Of a DNA stretch of 64,000 nucleotides, positions 48,052 through 56,061 are shown piece after piece (the stretch's first letter is position 1; every line of letters begins with the position of its first letter). A program made the position numbers and the translations under genes. The notes beneath the pieces were generated by a model. It was given only the letters and a program-made list of their open reading frames with translations. It was not told where the DNA came from and searched no databases. The DNA is from Kalymmatonema hyalinum WJT4-NPBG1 (GTDB taxonomy: Bacteria > Cyanobacteriota > Cyanobacteriia > Cyanobacteriales > Nostocaceae): positions 82,392-146,391 of the forward strand of contig JAHHIB010000006.1 in assembly GCA_019359075.1 (NCBI GenBank). The letters are read 5' to 3'.

Positions 48052-48981
48052 ATGCTATCAGTTCAAAACCTCAGTGTTACTTTCACCATGTACGATGTGG
48101 GTCTGACCCAAAAACGGCTGACCGTCATTACGGATTTGGATTTAGAGGTTGGTGCGGGTGAAGTGGTGGCAGTGGTTGGTTCTAGTGGCTCTGGTAAAAG
48201 TCTGCTAGCTCACGCCATTTTGGGCATTTTGCCTTATAATGCCTTGGTTACAGGCAAGATAATTTTTAAAGGAGAACTTCTGACCCCAGAGCGTCAGACC
48301 AAGTTGCGGGGCAAGGAAATTGCCTTGATTCCCCAGTCAGTCAGTTATCTTGACCCCCTAATGAGAGTGGGTTCGCAAGTACATCGGGCAGCTCGTTTGA
48401 GTGGATTGTCTGCTACGCAAGCAAGAGGAGTTGTGAATCAAACCTTTGAACGCTACGCTCTTCCCCTGCCAGTTAAACAGCTTTACCCCTTTCAACTTTC
48501 AGGTGGCATGGCGCGACGAGTACTAGTTGCTACAGCAGCCGTCGGACGGGCTGAACTGTTGATTGCTGATGAACCGACTCCTGGTTTACATATAGATGTA
48601 GTCGTTGAGACACTTAACCACCTACGCAAACTGGCAAATGAGGGCAAAGCGGTGATTCTTATCACCCATGACCTGGAAGCGGCTGTGCGAGTTGCAGACA
48701 AAGTGGCTGTGTTCTATGCAGGCACGACATTGGAAGTGGCGGCGGCAGAGGATTTTACTGATGGTAATCTGCGTCATCCCTACACACAAGCGCTGTGGCG
48801 ATCGCTGCCCCAAAATGGCTTCATACCGGTTAAAGGCACCCAACCTAGTCCAGAGGCGCTTCCTGATGGTTGTCTGTTTGCTGACCGCTGTCCCTTAGTG
48901 ACTGACGCTTGCCAAAAAGCCCGACCCCACTTTCATATCGTGCGAGGCGCTCCTGTGAGGTGTATTCATGCTGAAGGGTGA
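48052..48981 (+). CDS. ABC ATPase, NikD/OppD type
   Basis: The 309-residue protein has Walker A GSSGSGKS (about residues 43-50), signature LSGGMARR (about 150) and Walker B LLIADEPT (about 172). The H-loop lies in LITHDLEAA. The C-terminal Cys-rich segment (LFADRCPLVTDACQKARPHF, then VRCIHAEG) is the oligopeptide-transporter extension that can carry an iron-sulphur cluster in this family. It overlaps the next gene by 14 bases. Confidence 0.92.
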   Translation: MLSVQNLSVTFTMYDVGLTQKRLTVITDLDLEVGAGEVVAVVGSSGSGKSLLAHAILGILPYNALVTGKIIFKGELLTPERQTKLRGKEIALIPQSVSYLDPLMRVGSQVHRAARLSGLSATQARGVVNQTFERYALPLPVKQLYPFQLSGGMARRVLVATAAVGRAELLIADEPTPGLHIDVVVETLNHLRKLANEGKAVILITHDLEAAVRVADKVAVFYAGTTLEVAAAEDFTDGNLRHPYTQALWRSLPQNGFIPVKGTQPSPEALPDGCLFADRCPLVTDACQKARPHFHIVRGAPVRCIHAEG

Positions 48982-49573
48982 ACAGTTGTCTTTTCGCTAC
49001 CGAGTCAATCAACCTTGGATTTTGCGTGGTTTCAATATTGAAATCGACAAGAGTGAAATTGTGGGCTTGCAAGGTCCAAGCGGTCAAGGCAAAACGACTA
49101 TAGGTAAGCTACTAGCCGGGTATCTTCAACCAACGGAGGGTAGAGTCACAATCGACGGTGAACCTCTGCCAAAACAAGGCTATTGCCCCGTACAGCTCAT
49201 CTTTCAGCACCCAGAACTAGCAATGAACCCCCGCTGGCTGATTAGCCAAATCCTAGCAGAGGGAAAAGGAACATCTAGGGAACTCCTGCAAGCTTTGGGA
49301 ATTCACTCTAGCTGGTTGAGTCGCTTTCCCCATGAACTCAGCGGGGGAGAGTTGCAGCGCATCGCAGTCGCACGCTCGCTCAATAGAGCAACCCGCTACT
49401 TAATTGCTGACGAGATGACTGCTATGTTGGATGCCAACACTCAAGCACTCATCTGGCGTGCAGTCATTGACTATGCCTGCCAGGTTGGAATAGGTATTTT
49501 GGTTATAAGTCATGACATTGCGCTACTCAAGTACCTGTGTCACCGTAGGATTGATTTAAAAGCAGCGCATTGA
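48968..49573 (+). CDS. ABC ATPase, NikE/OppF type, short
   Basis: Walker A is GPSGQGKT (about residues 37-44), the signature is ELSGGELQRIAV and Walker B is YLIADEMTAMLD. At 201 residues it is shorter than usual NikE/OppF proteins (about 250-320) and lacks their C-terminal extension. The gene ends inside a 12-base sequence repeated at 51334, so the 3' end may have been altered by an insertion, although the reconstructed original would also end at that point. All core ATPase motifs are intact. Confidence 0.88.
   Translation: MLKGEQLSFRYRVNQPWILRGFNIEIDKSEIVGLQGPSGQGKTTIGKLLAGYLQPTEGRVTIDGEPLPKQGYCPVQLIFQHPELAMNPRWLISQILAEGKGTSRELLQALGIHSSWLSRFPHELSGGELQRIAVARSLNRATRYLIADEMTAMLDANTQALIWRAVIDYACQVGIGILVISHDIALLKYLCHRRIDLKAAH
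49558..49569. repeat. 12-bp direct repeat, left copy
   Basis: AAAAGCAGCGCA occurs here across the last codons of the short ATPase gene and again at 51334-51345. Between the copies lie an SAP-like fragment, a MITE-like element and an IS630 element. This looks like a duplicated target or recombination site; a chance match is not excluded. Confidence 0.4.
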
Positions 49574-49670
49574 AGAAAAGGGTTCATATTTATCACTGTC
49601 CCAGATTTTGGTTATCCATGCTTGATTAAACTAAATAGAGAAACAGAAGAAAGATAATCGAATAAATCTT

Positions 49671-49697
49671 AATTATGTGGCTGCTTGCCACATAATT
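49671..49697. terminator. 10-bp perfect hairpin after the ABC importer operon
   Basis: AATTATGTGG and CCACATAATT pair over the 7-base loop CTGCTTG, about 100 bases after the last importer gene. There is no T-run, so termination would be weak or factor-aided. Confidence 0.35.
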
Positions 49698-49821
49698 ATC
49701 ATCGTCTCACTCCCATTAGCTCAGAGTTTGTATTCCTTACAAAGAGAGTAGACCGAGAAAATTTACCTCTCAACCAAAGTAATTAATACAAACAAAAATT
49801 CGCGCCATGCGCTCTTGAGGT

Positions 49822-50049
49822 GATGTAAATTTATCAAAAACAAAACCCCATGAGCGCAGCTCTCCATCAGAAACAGCGGATACGCCAAATCCTCCAGAGT
49901 TAACAACTTTGGAGAATTTGCAAACTCTGCCACTAGAGAAACTGAGGGGATTTGCCAAATTACACAAAGTGTCTGGATTCTCCAAAATGAAGCCAGAGAA
50001 ATTAGTAGCCAAACTGCATGGGTTGGTTACTAAACAACAACTCGTGTAA
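49822..50049 (+). pseudogene. SAP/Rho-N-like C-terminal fragment
   Basis: A 75-codon frame without a good start reads ELTTLENLQTLPLEKLRGFA then KLHKVSGFSKMKPEKLVAKL. The helix-extended loop-helix pattern with GFSKMKPEKLV resembles SAP or Rho N-terminal nucleic-acid-binding domains. A TGA closes the frame just upstream, so an N-terminal part is probably missing. A very strong hairpin follows the stop by 18 bases, which suggests this was a real transcription unit. Confidence 0.4.
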
Positions 50050-50067
50050 TGGTTCCAGCAGCCAATA

Positions 50068-50107
50068 AACATAACCCCAAATCTCCACAAAGATTTGGGG
50101 TTATGTT
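50068..50107. terminator. perfect 17-bp stem-loop
   Basis: AACATAACCCCAAATCT and AGATTTGGGGTTATGTT pair without a mismatch over the loop CCACAA. It lies directly after the SAP-like fragment and probably ends its transcript. A short T-containing tail (CTTG) follows but no real T-run, so it may be Rho-independent only in part. Confidence 0.55.
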
Positions 50108-50145
50108 CTTGCGATTGCGCTCTTGCACACTCTGACTTTTCCTGT

Positions 50146-50336
50146 TATCCCTCTTCTGTCACTCTCCGAAAACATTTGCCATTTCTGGATTTTAGAGCTT
50201 TTATATAGCAAGCGATGGCGCGATTCTTTTCTAATAACAAATACAAGACCCATTTTTTTCTAATAGTATAGCTTGTATTGATTGCCTCATAAGGTTTCTA
50301 GCGATCACCCTCCCGGAGAGTGACAGAAGAGGGTTA
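50146..50336. mobile_element. MITE-like element with 23-bp terminal inverted repeats
   Basis: Near-perfect inverted repeats (22 of 23 bases; core CCCTCTTCTGTCACTCTCCG) bound a 191-base AT-rich interior without a gene. Each end is TA-rich, as for elements that insert at TA. A partial third copy of the end occurs at 53843. This fits a non-autonomous element moved by a transposase in trans; the source transposase is not identified. Confidence 0.6.
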
Positions 50337-50342
50337 TAGCTG

Positions 50343-51291
50343 TAGCCAATTTTGTTAGGACGCTGCTTGCTTGAGAACGAATTCGATGGCATCGCGTAAG
50401 CTATCCGAATTACGTAAGTGTTTGCGAATCCGACTTTTCAACCATGCCCAACACTTCTCAATCCGATTGAGGTCCGGCGAATAGGGCGGCAAAGACACAA
50501 GCTGACACCCTGCGGCTTGGATTAGTTGGGCAATCCGACCGCCATGATGAAACGTCGCATTATCCACAATCACCCACTCACCCGGACGCAAAACTGGCAT
50601 GGCGCATGTTTCTAGCCAGGTCTCAAACACCGTGCGGTTGCACGCCCCTCGACTGTAAATGGCGCAATCAATTGCCCCTCTCGATACAAGCGCAATCATA
50701 TTAATGCGACCTTGCCGCCGACCCGATTTGAGTTCGTAGAAGCGTTCCCCAACAAGGGAGTATCCGTAGCCGTAGTTGTCGCGTTCATCCATACCAGATT
50801 CATCAACATATACAAGATGGGACGCTTTCGGGTTATCCAGTTGCGTTAAGAACGCTGCCCGTTTGGCTTCATCTCGTTGACTATACCCGTATGTTTTTTT
50901 TACGTGTATGTCTTATCTTTCGTAATGCCCTGGAAATCGTGCGTTGGCTCATCTCCCCGTCCCCATAACTGTGCCATTTCGCTCTGGGTTTTATCCCCAT
51001 GCTGTTTCACAAAGGTGCGAAACTTCTCCCAATCCTTGATTTTGCCGCTCTGCTGCGATGCTTTTCTCGGTTTGGGCTTGACATCACCCGTTTGGGCTTT
51101 GCGCTGCAACCACAAGTTAATCGTATTTCGACTGATATTGAACAGTAGCCTCGTGCTTCACACTTTTTGAGACCGTCCAACTCAATCGCTTGCATAACTT
51201 TTTGCCGGAAATCATCACTATAAGCTTTAGCCATTGAAATGGGGTAGATGCTAGGTAACTCTTTTAGTTTACGTCCTAACCTTGTTGGCTA
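50343..51291 (-). mobile_element. IS630-family insertion sequence, about 949 bp
   Basis: The left end TAGCCAATTTTGTTAGGACG and the inverted right end TAGCCAACAAGGTTAGGACG match at 16 of 20 positions. TA is found at both boundaries, as expected for IS630 elements, which target TA. The transposase inside is frameshifted, so the copy is likely inactive. It sits 7 bases from the MITE-like element. Confidence 0.7.
50355..51234 (-). pseudogene. frameshifted IS630 transposase
   Basis: Three minus-strand frames give the parts of one protein. The N-terminal part (MAKAYSDDFRQKVMQAIELD) is followed by WLQRKAQTGDVKPKPRKASQ in a second frame. In a third frame come KKTYGYSQRDEAKRAAFLTQ, LVYVDESGMDE, VIVDNATFHHG and SPDLNRIEKCWAWLK. 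The three catalytic acidic residues (D, D, E) survive in the third part. At least two frame breaks separate the parts; one is close to a run of eight A on the coding strand, so slippage is conceivable but not needed. Confidence 0.75.
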
Positions 51292-51333
51292 TACTCAAAT
51301 CTTGCACCTATCCGTATAACCCTGGGTTTAGTC

Positions 51334-51345
51334 AAAAGCAGCGCA
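51334..51345. repeat. 12-bp direct repeat, right copy
   Basis: This is the second copy of AAAAGCAGCGCA. It is followed by ATAAAGC-TACA-GCTTTTTT, a mini terminator (AAAGC/GCTTT stem, then T-run, 51348-51364). If the material between the two copies is removed, the short ATPase gene would end in KAAQ and run straight into this terminator. Confidence 0.4.
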
Positions 51346-51408
51346 ATAAAGCTACAGCTTTTTTGTTGATTTTTCTCGTCAAAATAAGGGTTTTAGACTT
51401 ATTACTGT

Positions 51409-52703
51409 GTGTTAAATTTACATAAAATTTTCTTGGTGCAAGATGTAAGTATAGCTATACTAGAAAGCATTCAAGACAAGTATGATTCGTTATTGCCCTA
51501 TTTGAACGAGAAAACACGGCGTATTTGGGCAGCAATCGAAGCTAGAAGCCTGGGTTGGGGAGGGGTGAGTCAGGTTGCGATAGCGAAGCGCTGCTGCCTT
51601 GCGGCAGATCGCAACTGGACTATCCCGGACTACAATCCATGCTGGGATAAGGCTATTGTTAGACGCTTCGGGGGAAGAAACCTCGAATGATGATAGTAAT
51701 CGAATTCGTTCGTCAGGTGCTGGACGTAAACTACTTGAAGAAAAAGACGCGATGCTGCTATCGGATTTAGAATCGCTGATTGAACCAATGACGCTGGGGG
51801 ACCCAGAATCTCCTCTAAAATGGACTTCTAAAAGTGTGGTGAAACTGGCTGCTGTATTAAACCTTGGGGGACATAGGACTAGCCCTAAAAGTGTTTACAA
51901 CTTACTTGAATCGCTTGGCTACAGCTTACAATCAAATCGTAAAACCCGTGATGGTTCATCTCATCCAGATAGAGACGACCAATTTTTACATATTTCCAAC
52001 CAAGTCAAGCACTTTCAATCCCAAAACGAACCCGTAATTTCAGTTGATACCAAAAAAAAAGAATTAATTGGAGATTTTAAAAATTCTGGAACCGAGTGGT
52101 GTGAGAAGGAACAGCCAATTGAGGTAAAGATGCATGATTTTGTTGACCCCAAATTGGGCAAGGCAATTCCCTACGGAATTTATGACTTAACCTCAAATCA
52201 AGGATGGGTGAATGTTGGTATTGACCACGATACAGCAGAGTTTGCAGTCGAGTCTATTCGTCATTGGTGGTACTCAATGGGAAAACAAGTTTATCCAAAA
52301 AGCCAGCATATAATGATTACGGCTGATTGCGGTGGTAGCAATAGTTATCGCTCCCGCCACAAGGAAATTGAAGCTACAAGAATTAGCAACTGAGACTGGT
52401 AAAACTATTCACGTGTGCCATTTTCCCCCAGGCACAAGTAAATGGAATAAGATTGAGCATCGCTTGTTTTGTCAGATCACCCAAAACTGGCGAGGCAGAC
52501 CATTGACCACCTTGCAAATTGTGATTAATCTAATTCGCAATACTACCACCACACAAGGATTAGAAGTTGAAGCTAGATTAGATCCAAATCTCTACAAAAC
52601 GGGAATCAAAGTTACAGACCAAGAGCTTGATACTATTGCAATCGAACGAAATTCTTTTCATGGTGAGTGGAACTATATTATAAAACCCAAAGTAGCCACT
52701 TAA
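51409..52703 (+). pseudogene. frameshifted ISAzo13-family transposase
   Basis: Three frames reconstruct an ISAzo13-type transposase. The first has LLPYLNEKTRRIWAAIEARS and GWGGVSQVA. The second has GLSRTTIHAGIRLL, the catalytic SVDTKKKELIG and MITADCGGSNSYRSR. The third has KLKLQELATETGKTIHVCHF and the third acidic residue in WNKIEHRLFC. The first break is a small palindromic repeat inserted at 51577-51612. The second is a one-base change near 52365. Without these the gene would look complete, so decay is recent. No clear terminal repeats were found. Confidence 0.8.
51577..51612. repeat. small dispersed repeat inserted in the transposase gene
   Basis: GCGATAGCGAAGCGCTGCTG followed by CCTTGCGGCAGATCGC is bounded by GCGAT/ATCGC and lies between codons for SQVA and ATGLSRT, where related transposases have no insert. 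It breaks the frame. Short mobile repeats of this type are described from Nostoc genomes. Confidence 0.65.
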
Positions 52704-52823
52704 TTGTTCAAGTTATTTTTACATAACTCCTAAGGGAATTGTAGCAGGGTTTACAAGCCGCAAAGACACTTAGATGCGAATATTTGTGCGTGGGAACATA
52801 GCAAATCCTGCTGCCTTCATGAA

Positions 52824-53510
52824 CTATTTCTTTAGCTGTTTACTCGTGACTCCTTTCTCATAACGCAAAGTATACACATTTTTTGCGTATAATACTTTAT
52901 GCCAGATACCTAATTGCAATCCTGTATTAAGCACTTTCGCTACATTAGACTTCACTGTCTTCAACTGGAGAAGTGTTAATTTATCACCATAAAGGTCGCG
53001 AACGACGGCATCGATGTGAAAATGCAAATCCGGTCGGCGGCGCATCAGAATCAAGATAGCATTCTGTATCGAATATTCTTGGAACTCTGTTAACAGTGGT
53101 ATGCTTCCCGCTTTTCTTTTGATACTTAGCTTAGGAATATCAGAAATATCAGGTTCTACAGTTTCTGCTGTTTCTTCATTAGACGGATGTGATTCTTGCT
53201 CACTCAAGAATACGGGCTCAAGATTTTCATCTTCATCGTCTGAACTCTCCACAGTGTAGTTTGTGGAATCTACTTCTTCCTCATCCACTGACACAGGGCT
53301 ATCCTCAAGTACAGCAGTGCTGGAAGGAATTGGAAAATGCCTTTGGGGGGAATACAATTGCTCTTCGAGGGCATAGCCTGATATCAGAGATTCTAGAGTA
53401 CTAATTTGGTTGCGGATAAAGGACAAGCGGCGCTCCAACTGGGCTGCTTCTAATACGTAGCGCTCGCGCTCTTGTTCAAGTAAACTCAGAATCTTAGATA
53501 GTGAAGCCAT
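52824..53510 (-). CDS. coiled-coil / winged-helix-like hypothetical protein
   Basis: The chosen ATG (53508-53510) gives 228 residues; a TTG at 53552 would overlap the divergent gene. Residues 1-45 are a coiled coil (LLEQERERYVLEAAQLERRL). Residues about 60-125 are acidic and likely disordered. The C-terminal 90 residues (FQEYSIQNAILILMRRRPDL, then FHIDAVVRDLYG and NVAKVLNTGLQLGIWHKV) look like a winged-helix DNA-binding fold. No HKD phospholipase motif is present, so it is not DrmC although it lies downstream of drmB. A regulatory or DNA-binding role is inference. Confidence 0.6.
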   Translation of the reverse strand: MASLSKILSLLEQERERYVLEAAQLERRLSFIRNQISTLESLISGYALEEQLYSPQRHFPIPSSTAVLEDSPVSVDEEEVDSTNYTVESSDDEDENLEPVFLSEQESHPSNEETAETVEPDISDIPKLSIKRKAGSIPLLTEFQEYSIQNAILILMRRRPDLHFHIDAVVRDLYGDKLTLLQLKTVKSNVAKVLNTGLQLGIWHKVLYAKNVYTLRYEKGVTSKQLKK

Positions 53511-53541
53511 ACCATTTACGTTTTTATTAGGAACAAGACAG

Positions 53542-53805
53542 GTGGAAAGCAAAGAAGTTTTCGTGAAAGCTCACACTCGCGTCATCAAGCAACGAGTTTA
53601 CCGATTTGTCTGCAAAAATTGCAATCAGGTGGTAGAGCGCACCTGTTACCCGTCACTACCCTTATATTGCCTTGAATGCCGCCCACAAAAAGCGACTGCA
53701 TCTTTACCCAATCGTAAAGCGATCGCTAAATCCAAAAAAAAATTTACAGCACAGCAACCAGTTGCAGAAGAATTTATCGTACAGCTAGATCCAACAGACG
53801 ATTGA
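53542..53805 (+). CDS. small zinc-ribbon protein, 87 aa
   Basis: The GTG start gives an 87-residue basic protein. One four-Cys site is visible: CKNC, then CYPS...CLEC (about residues 24-47), a CxxC-x(n)-CxxC zinc ribbon with an extra Cys. The C-terminus is Lys-rich, then acidic (EEFIVQLDPTDD). It is divergent from the coiled-coil protein, 31 bases apart, so the two may share a promoter region. Its function is unknown; nucleic-acid or protein binding is possible. Confidence 0.6.
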   Translation: MESKEVFVKAHTRVIKQRVYRFVCKNCNQVVERTCYPSLPLYCLECRPQKATASLPNRKAIAKSKKKFTAQQPVAEEFIVQLDPTDD

Positions 53806-53842
53806 GCACCTTATATCCAACACGCTGTCGAGCTTCAGTAAT

Positions 53843-53858
53843 CGGAGAGTGACAAAAA
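53843..53858. repeat. solo end of the MITE-like family
   Basis: CGGAGAGTGACAAAAA shares its first 12 bases with the inner edge of the MITE ends at 50146 and 50314. It lies 186 bases downstream of the MITE-like pair's nearest neighbour genes and just beyond drmB. It marks a decayed copy or a single end. Confidence 0.35.
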
Positions 53859-53991
53859 GTGTGCCTTCCTGAGGGGACAGTTTGTTCTTGCTCTACATCT
53901 GCAACAAAATATCAAACGCTTTATTTGACTTCTGGACTTTGATTGAATTCAAAGATAGCACCTGAGACATCTGCTGCACTAATGGGTACTG

Positions 53992-56037
53992 CTAATCTAC
54001 ACTCCCGTCCCACAAACCAATAAATTGATCACTCCCAACTAGGGAGGATAGACTATTCCAGAGAGTTCTTTCAACGCCCTCCATATTTGGGCTGATTTGA
54101 CCACCGTAAAGCAATATGCGGCTAAGAGCATTATTGAAAAGGCGACAGACTACCTCTGGTAAATGCAAGCATCCATTGCAAGCTCCTCCCAAAGACTCTT
54201 CACAGTAGGGATCAAACATACAGTCGCCTCTTTCTTGCAAAAGGCTTAGAAATGCCTGATCCAAACGCTGCTCAAAGAAGGTTTTCAATCCGCCAAGAGA
54301 AAATTCTTGCAAGCGATTTACAAAAATTATCGTTTGGTTCAGGCTAAAAAGTAAATGTTCGCTCATAGCAGTTTCACCGAAGCTACTTTGGTCAGCGATC
54401 GCTTTAATTAAAAGATGATTAGCACTGTGTAGCGCCGAACTTACTAACCAGGGAATTAGAAAATCTGGAGACAAAGTATCATTAAATGCGGGACCACTAC
54501 GGCTAGTAATCCGACTGTGGTGCTCTAATAGCCAGAGTGCTGGTTCGCTAATACTAGTTAGAGCGGGAGCTAAATTATTGGCATGGAGCCATCTAACAAT
54601 CCGTTTGGCATCGAATTGGAACAAAAGGGCTTCAGTTTTGAGTTTGTAAACTGGCATGGGAATCCAATTTCCTTTTGGTTCCTCGCCTGCTAAATCAAAG
54701 TTCTTGCGGTCAAATGCCCACAATACAGAGGCTTCCGGTTGGTGAGATAAGCGAGTATATCCGTAGGCAAGATGCAAGACAGGCAAGTCTTTAATCACCA
54801 TCACCTGACTTATGCCCAAGCTCTTACGCATTAAAGAACCTGCAGTTGACAAATTGGCATAGAATGGGGAGTTAATCCCAGCTAAATGTGTTACAGCCTC
54901 ATCGAGGTTTTCAGCCTGTAAATCTAGCAACACAGCATAGTCATCCAACTGTTCTCTAAGGGTACGAGCATTCTCCTGAGCAGTTGTTATATTTTCTCTG
55001 CGATCGCGTGTTTCTTTTTCTGTCTTAGCATCTCCTAATAGTTGTAGGGTATTGGGCGAAAGTTGCGTTAATGCTTTTCTTAAGTCAGCAACAATTGGTC
55101 CACCAGCCTCGCTCTCTTTAACTTGTTTTTTGTTAGCTAGGATATTTTTAATTTGTACCTCATCCAAGCCGCTTAGTTGCAGGGTTTTCACTAGTTGTTC
55201 TAATTCTTTTTGGTCTTCCTGACTGCCTTGACCAAGAACCCGAATAATTTCTGTTAATTCAGAAATATTTTTACACTGATGCTTAAAATAATCTAGATGT
55301 ATAGCTAAAAGGATTTGAAGAGATTCAGAATAGCCAAGAAACTTCTCAACATTTGGAGTAGGATTAATTCGAGATATCGAATGAACTACCTGAAGCTTAT
55401 TATCAGAAACGTTCGTCAAAGACATCATTTGGCTAGGCGGCTTACCTGTTTTTGCCTCTACAGAATTCACGACCTCAGAACGCTTCATGATAGAATTTTT
55501 AGGTAAAGGAAAGACTATTGTTTCTGCGTGACTACAGCCGTCAATCTTACACCGCCATCGCTTTAGGTAGCCCCTTTCCAATACTAAATAATCTGTACTG
55601 TGATGCGGACAAATTCTGGGAGTTAACTGAATCATCGTGCCATCAGTATGAGCAAAAACAAAGGGAATTTCATTTAGGGTTGGATGATTACAACGATGGC
55701 AAGGTACATCCGGCTCTGCTTTCCATTGCTTTATGTAACGAATAGCTCCGCAGTTAGCACATTCTCGAACTTCTAATCTTTTACCATTAACTGATTGAGT
55801 GATAACAAAAACGCATTCTGCAGTGTAGTTTTCAAATGCCGTCATTTGAGCATCTTTATGCTCCCAACGATAAAGTTCTTGGCGCACAGCATCTTGTAAT
55901 TTTCTGCTGAGGTCGTCTACTTTCCTGGCAAAATGTCTATAAACTTGAATAGTTCCGGCAGGAATTGTCGCAACACTTCCTGGTTCATATCGACGCAATA
56001 CTTGACCTTTAGAACGGCTATATGCTGGCTGACTCAT
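53992..56037 (-). CDS. drmB: DISARM protein DrmB (DUF1998, zinc-binding)
   Basis: DrmB is a core component of the DISARM anti-phage system and works with DrmA. The chosen ATG (56035-56037) has GGAG upstream; a TTG at 56058 is less likely. N-terminal Cys pairs (ECANCGAIRY, VPCHRCNHP) and ICPHHSTD with CKIDGCSH look like zinc sites. The C-terminus carries the DUF1998 Cys cluster (CMFDPYCEESLGGACNGCLH, then EVVC). The gene follows drmA with a 24-base gap. No drmC gene comes after it. Confidence 0.85.
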   Translation of the reverse strand: MSQPAYSRSKGQVLRRYEPGSVATIPAGTIQVYRHFARKVDDLSRKLQDAVRQELYRWEHKDAQMTAFENYTAECVFVITQSVNGKRLEVRECANCGAIRYIKQWKAEPDVPCHRCNHPTLNEIPFVFAHTDGTMIQLTPRICPHHSTDYLVLERGYLKRWRCKIDGCSHAETIVFPLPKNSIMKRSEVVNSVEAKTGKPPSQMMSLTNVSDNKLQVVHSISRINPTPNVEKFLGYSESLQILLAIHLDYFKHQCKNISELTEIIRVLGQGSQEDQKELEQLVKTLQLSGLDEVQIKNILANKKQVKESEAGGPIVADLRKALTQLSPNTLQLLGDAKTEKETRDRRENITTAQENARTLREQLDDYAVLLDLQAENLDEAVTHLAGINSPFYANLSTAGSLMRKSLGISQVMVIKDLPVLHLAYGYTRLSHQPEASVLWAFDRKNFDLAGEEPKGNWIPMPVYKLKTEALLFQFDAKRIVRWLHANNLAPALTSISEPALWLLEHHSRITSRSGPAFNDTLSPDFLIPWLVSSALHSANHLLIKAIADQSSFGETAMSEHLLFSLNQTIIFVNRLQEFSLGGLKTFFEQRLDQAFLSLLQERGDCMFDPYCEESLGGACNGCLHLPEVVCRLFNNALSRILLYGGQISPNMEGVERTLWNSLSSLVGSDQFIGLWDGSVD

Positions 56038-56061
56038 CTCTTTATTCTCCAATTTCAAAAA

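Noticed and set aside
49770..50090. 106-codon minus-strand frame near the SAP-like fragment
   Set aside because: It is antisense to the plus-strand SAP-like sequence and its hairpin. The plus-strand reading makes better protein sense.
52824..53510. Gene after drmB considered as drmC
   Set aside because: It has no HxKxxxxD phospholipase D motif and a different layout (coiled coil, acidic linker, winged-helix-like end).
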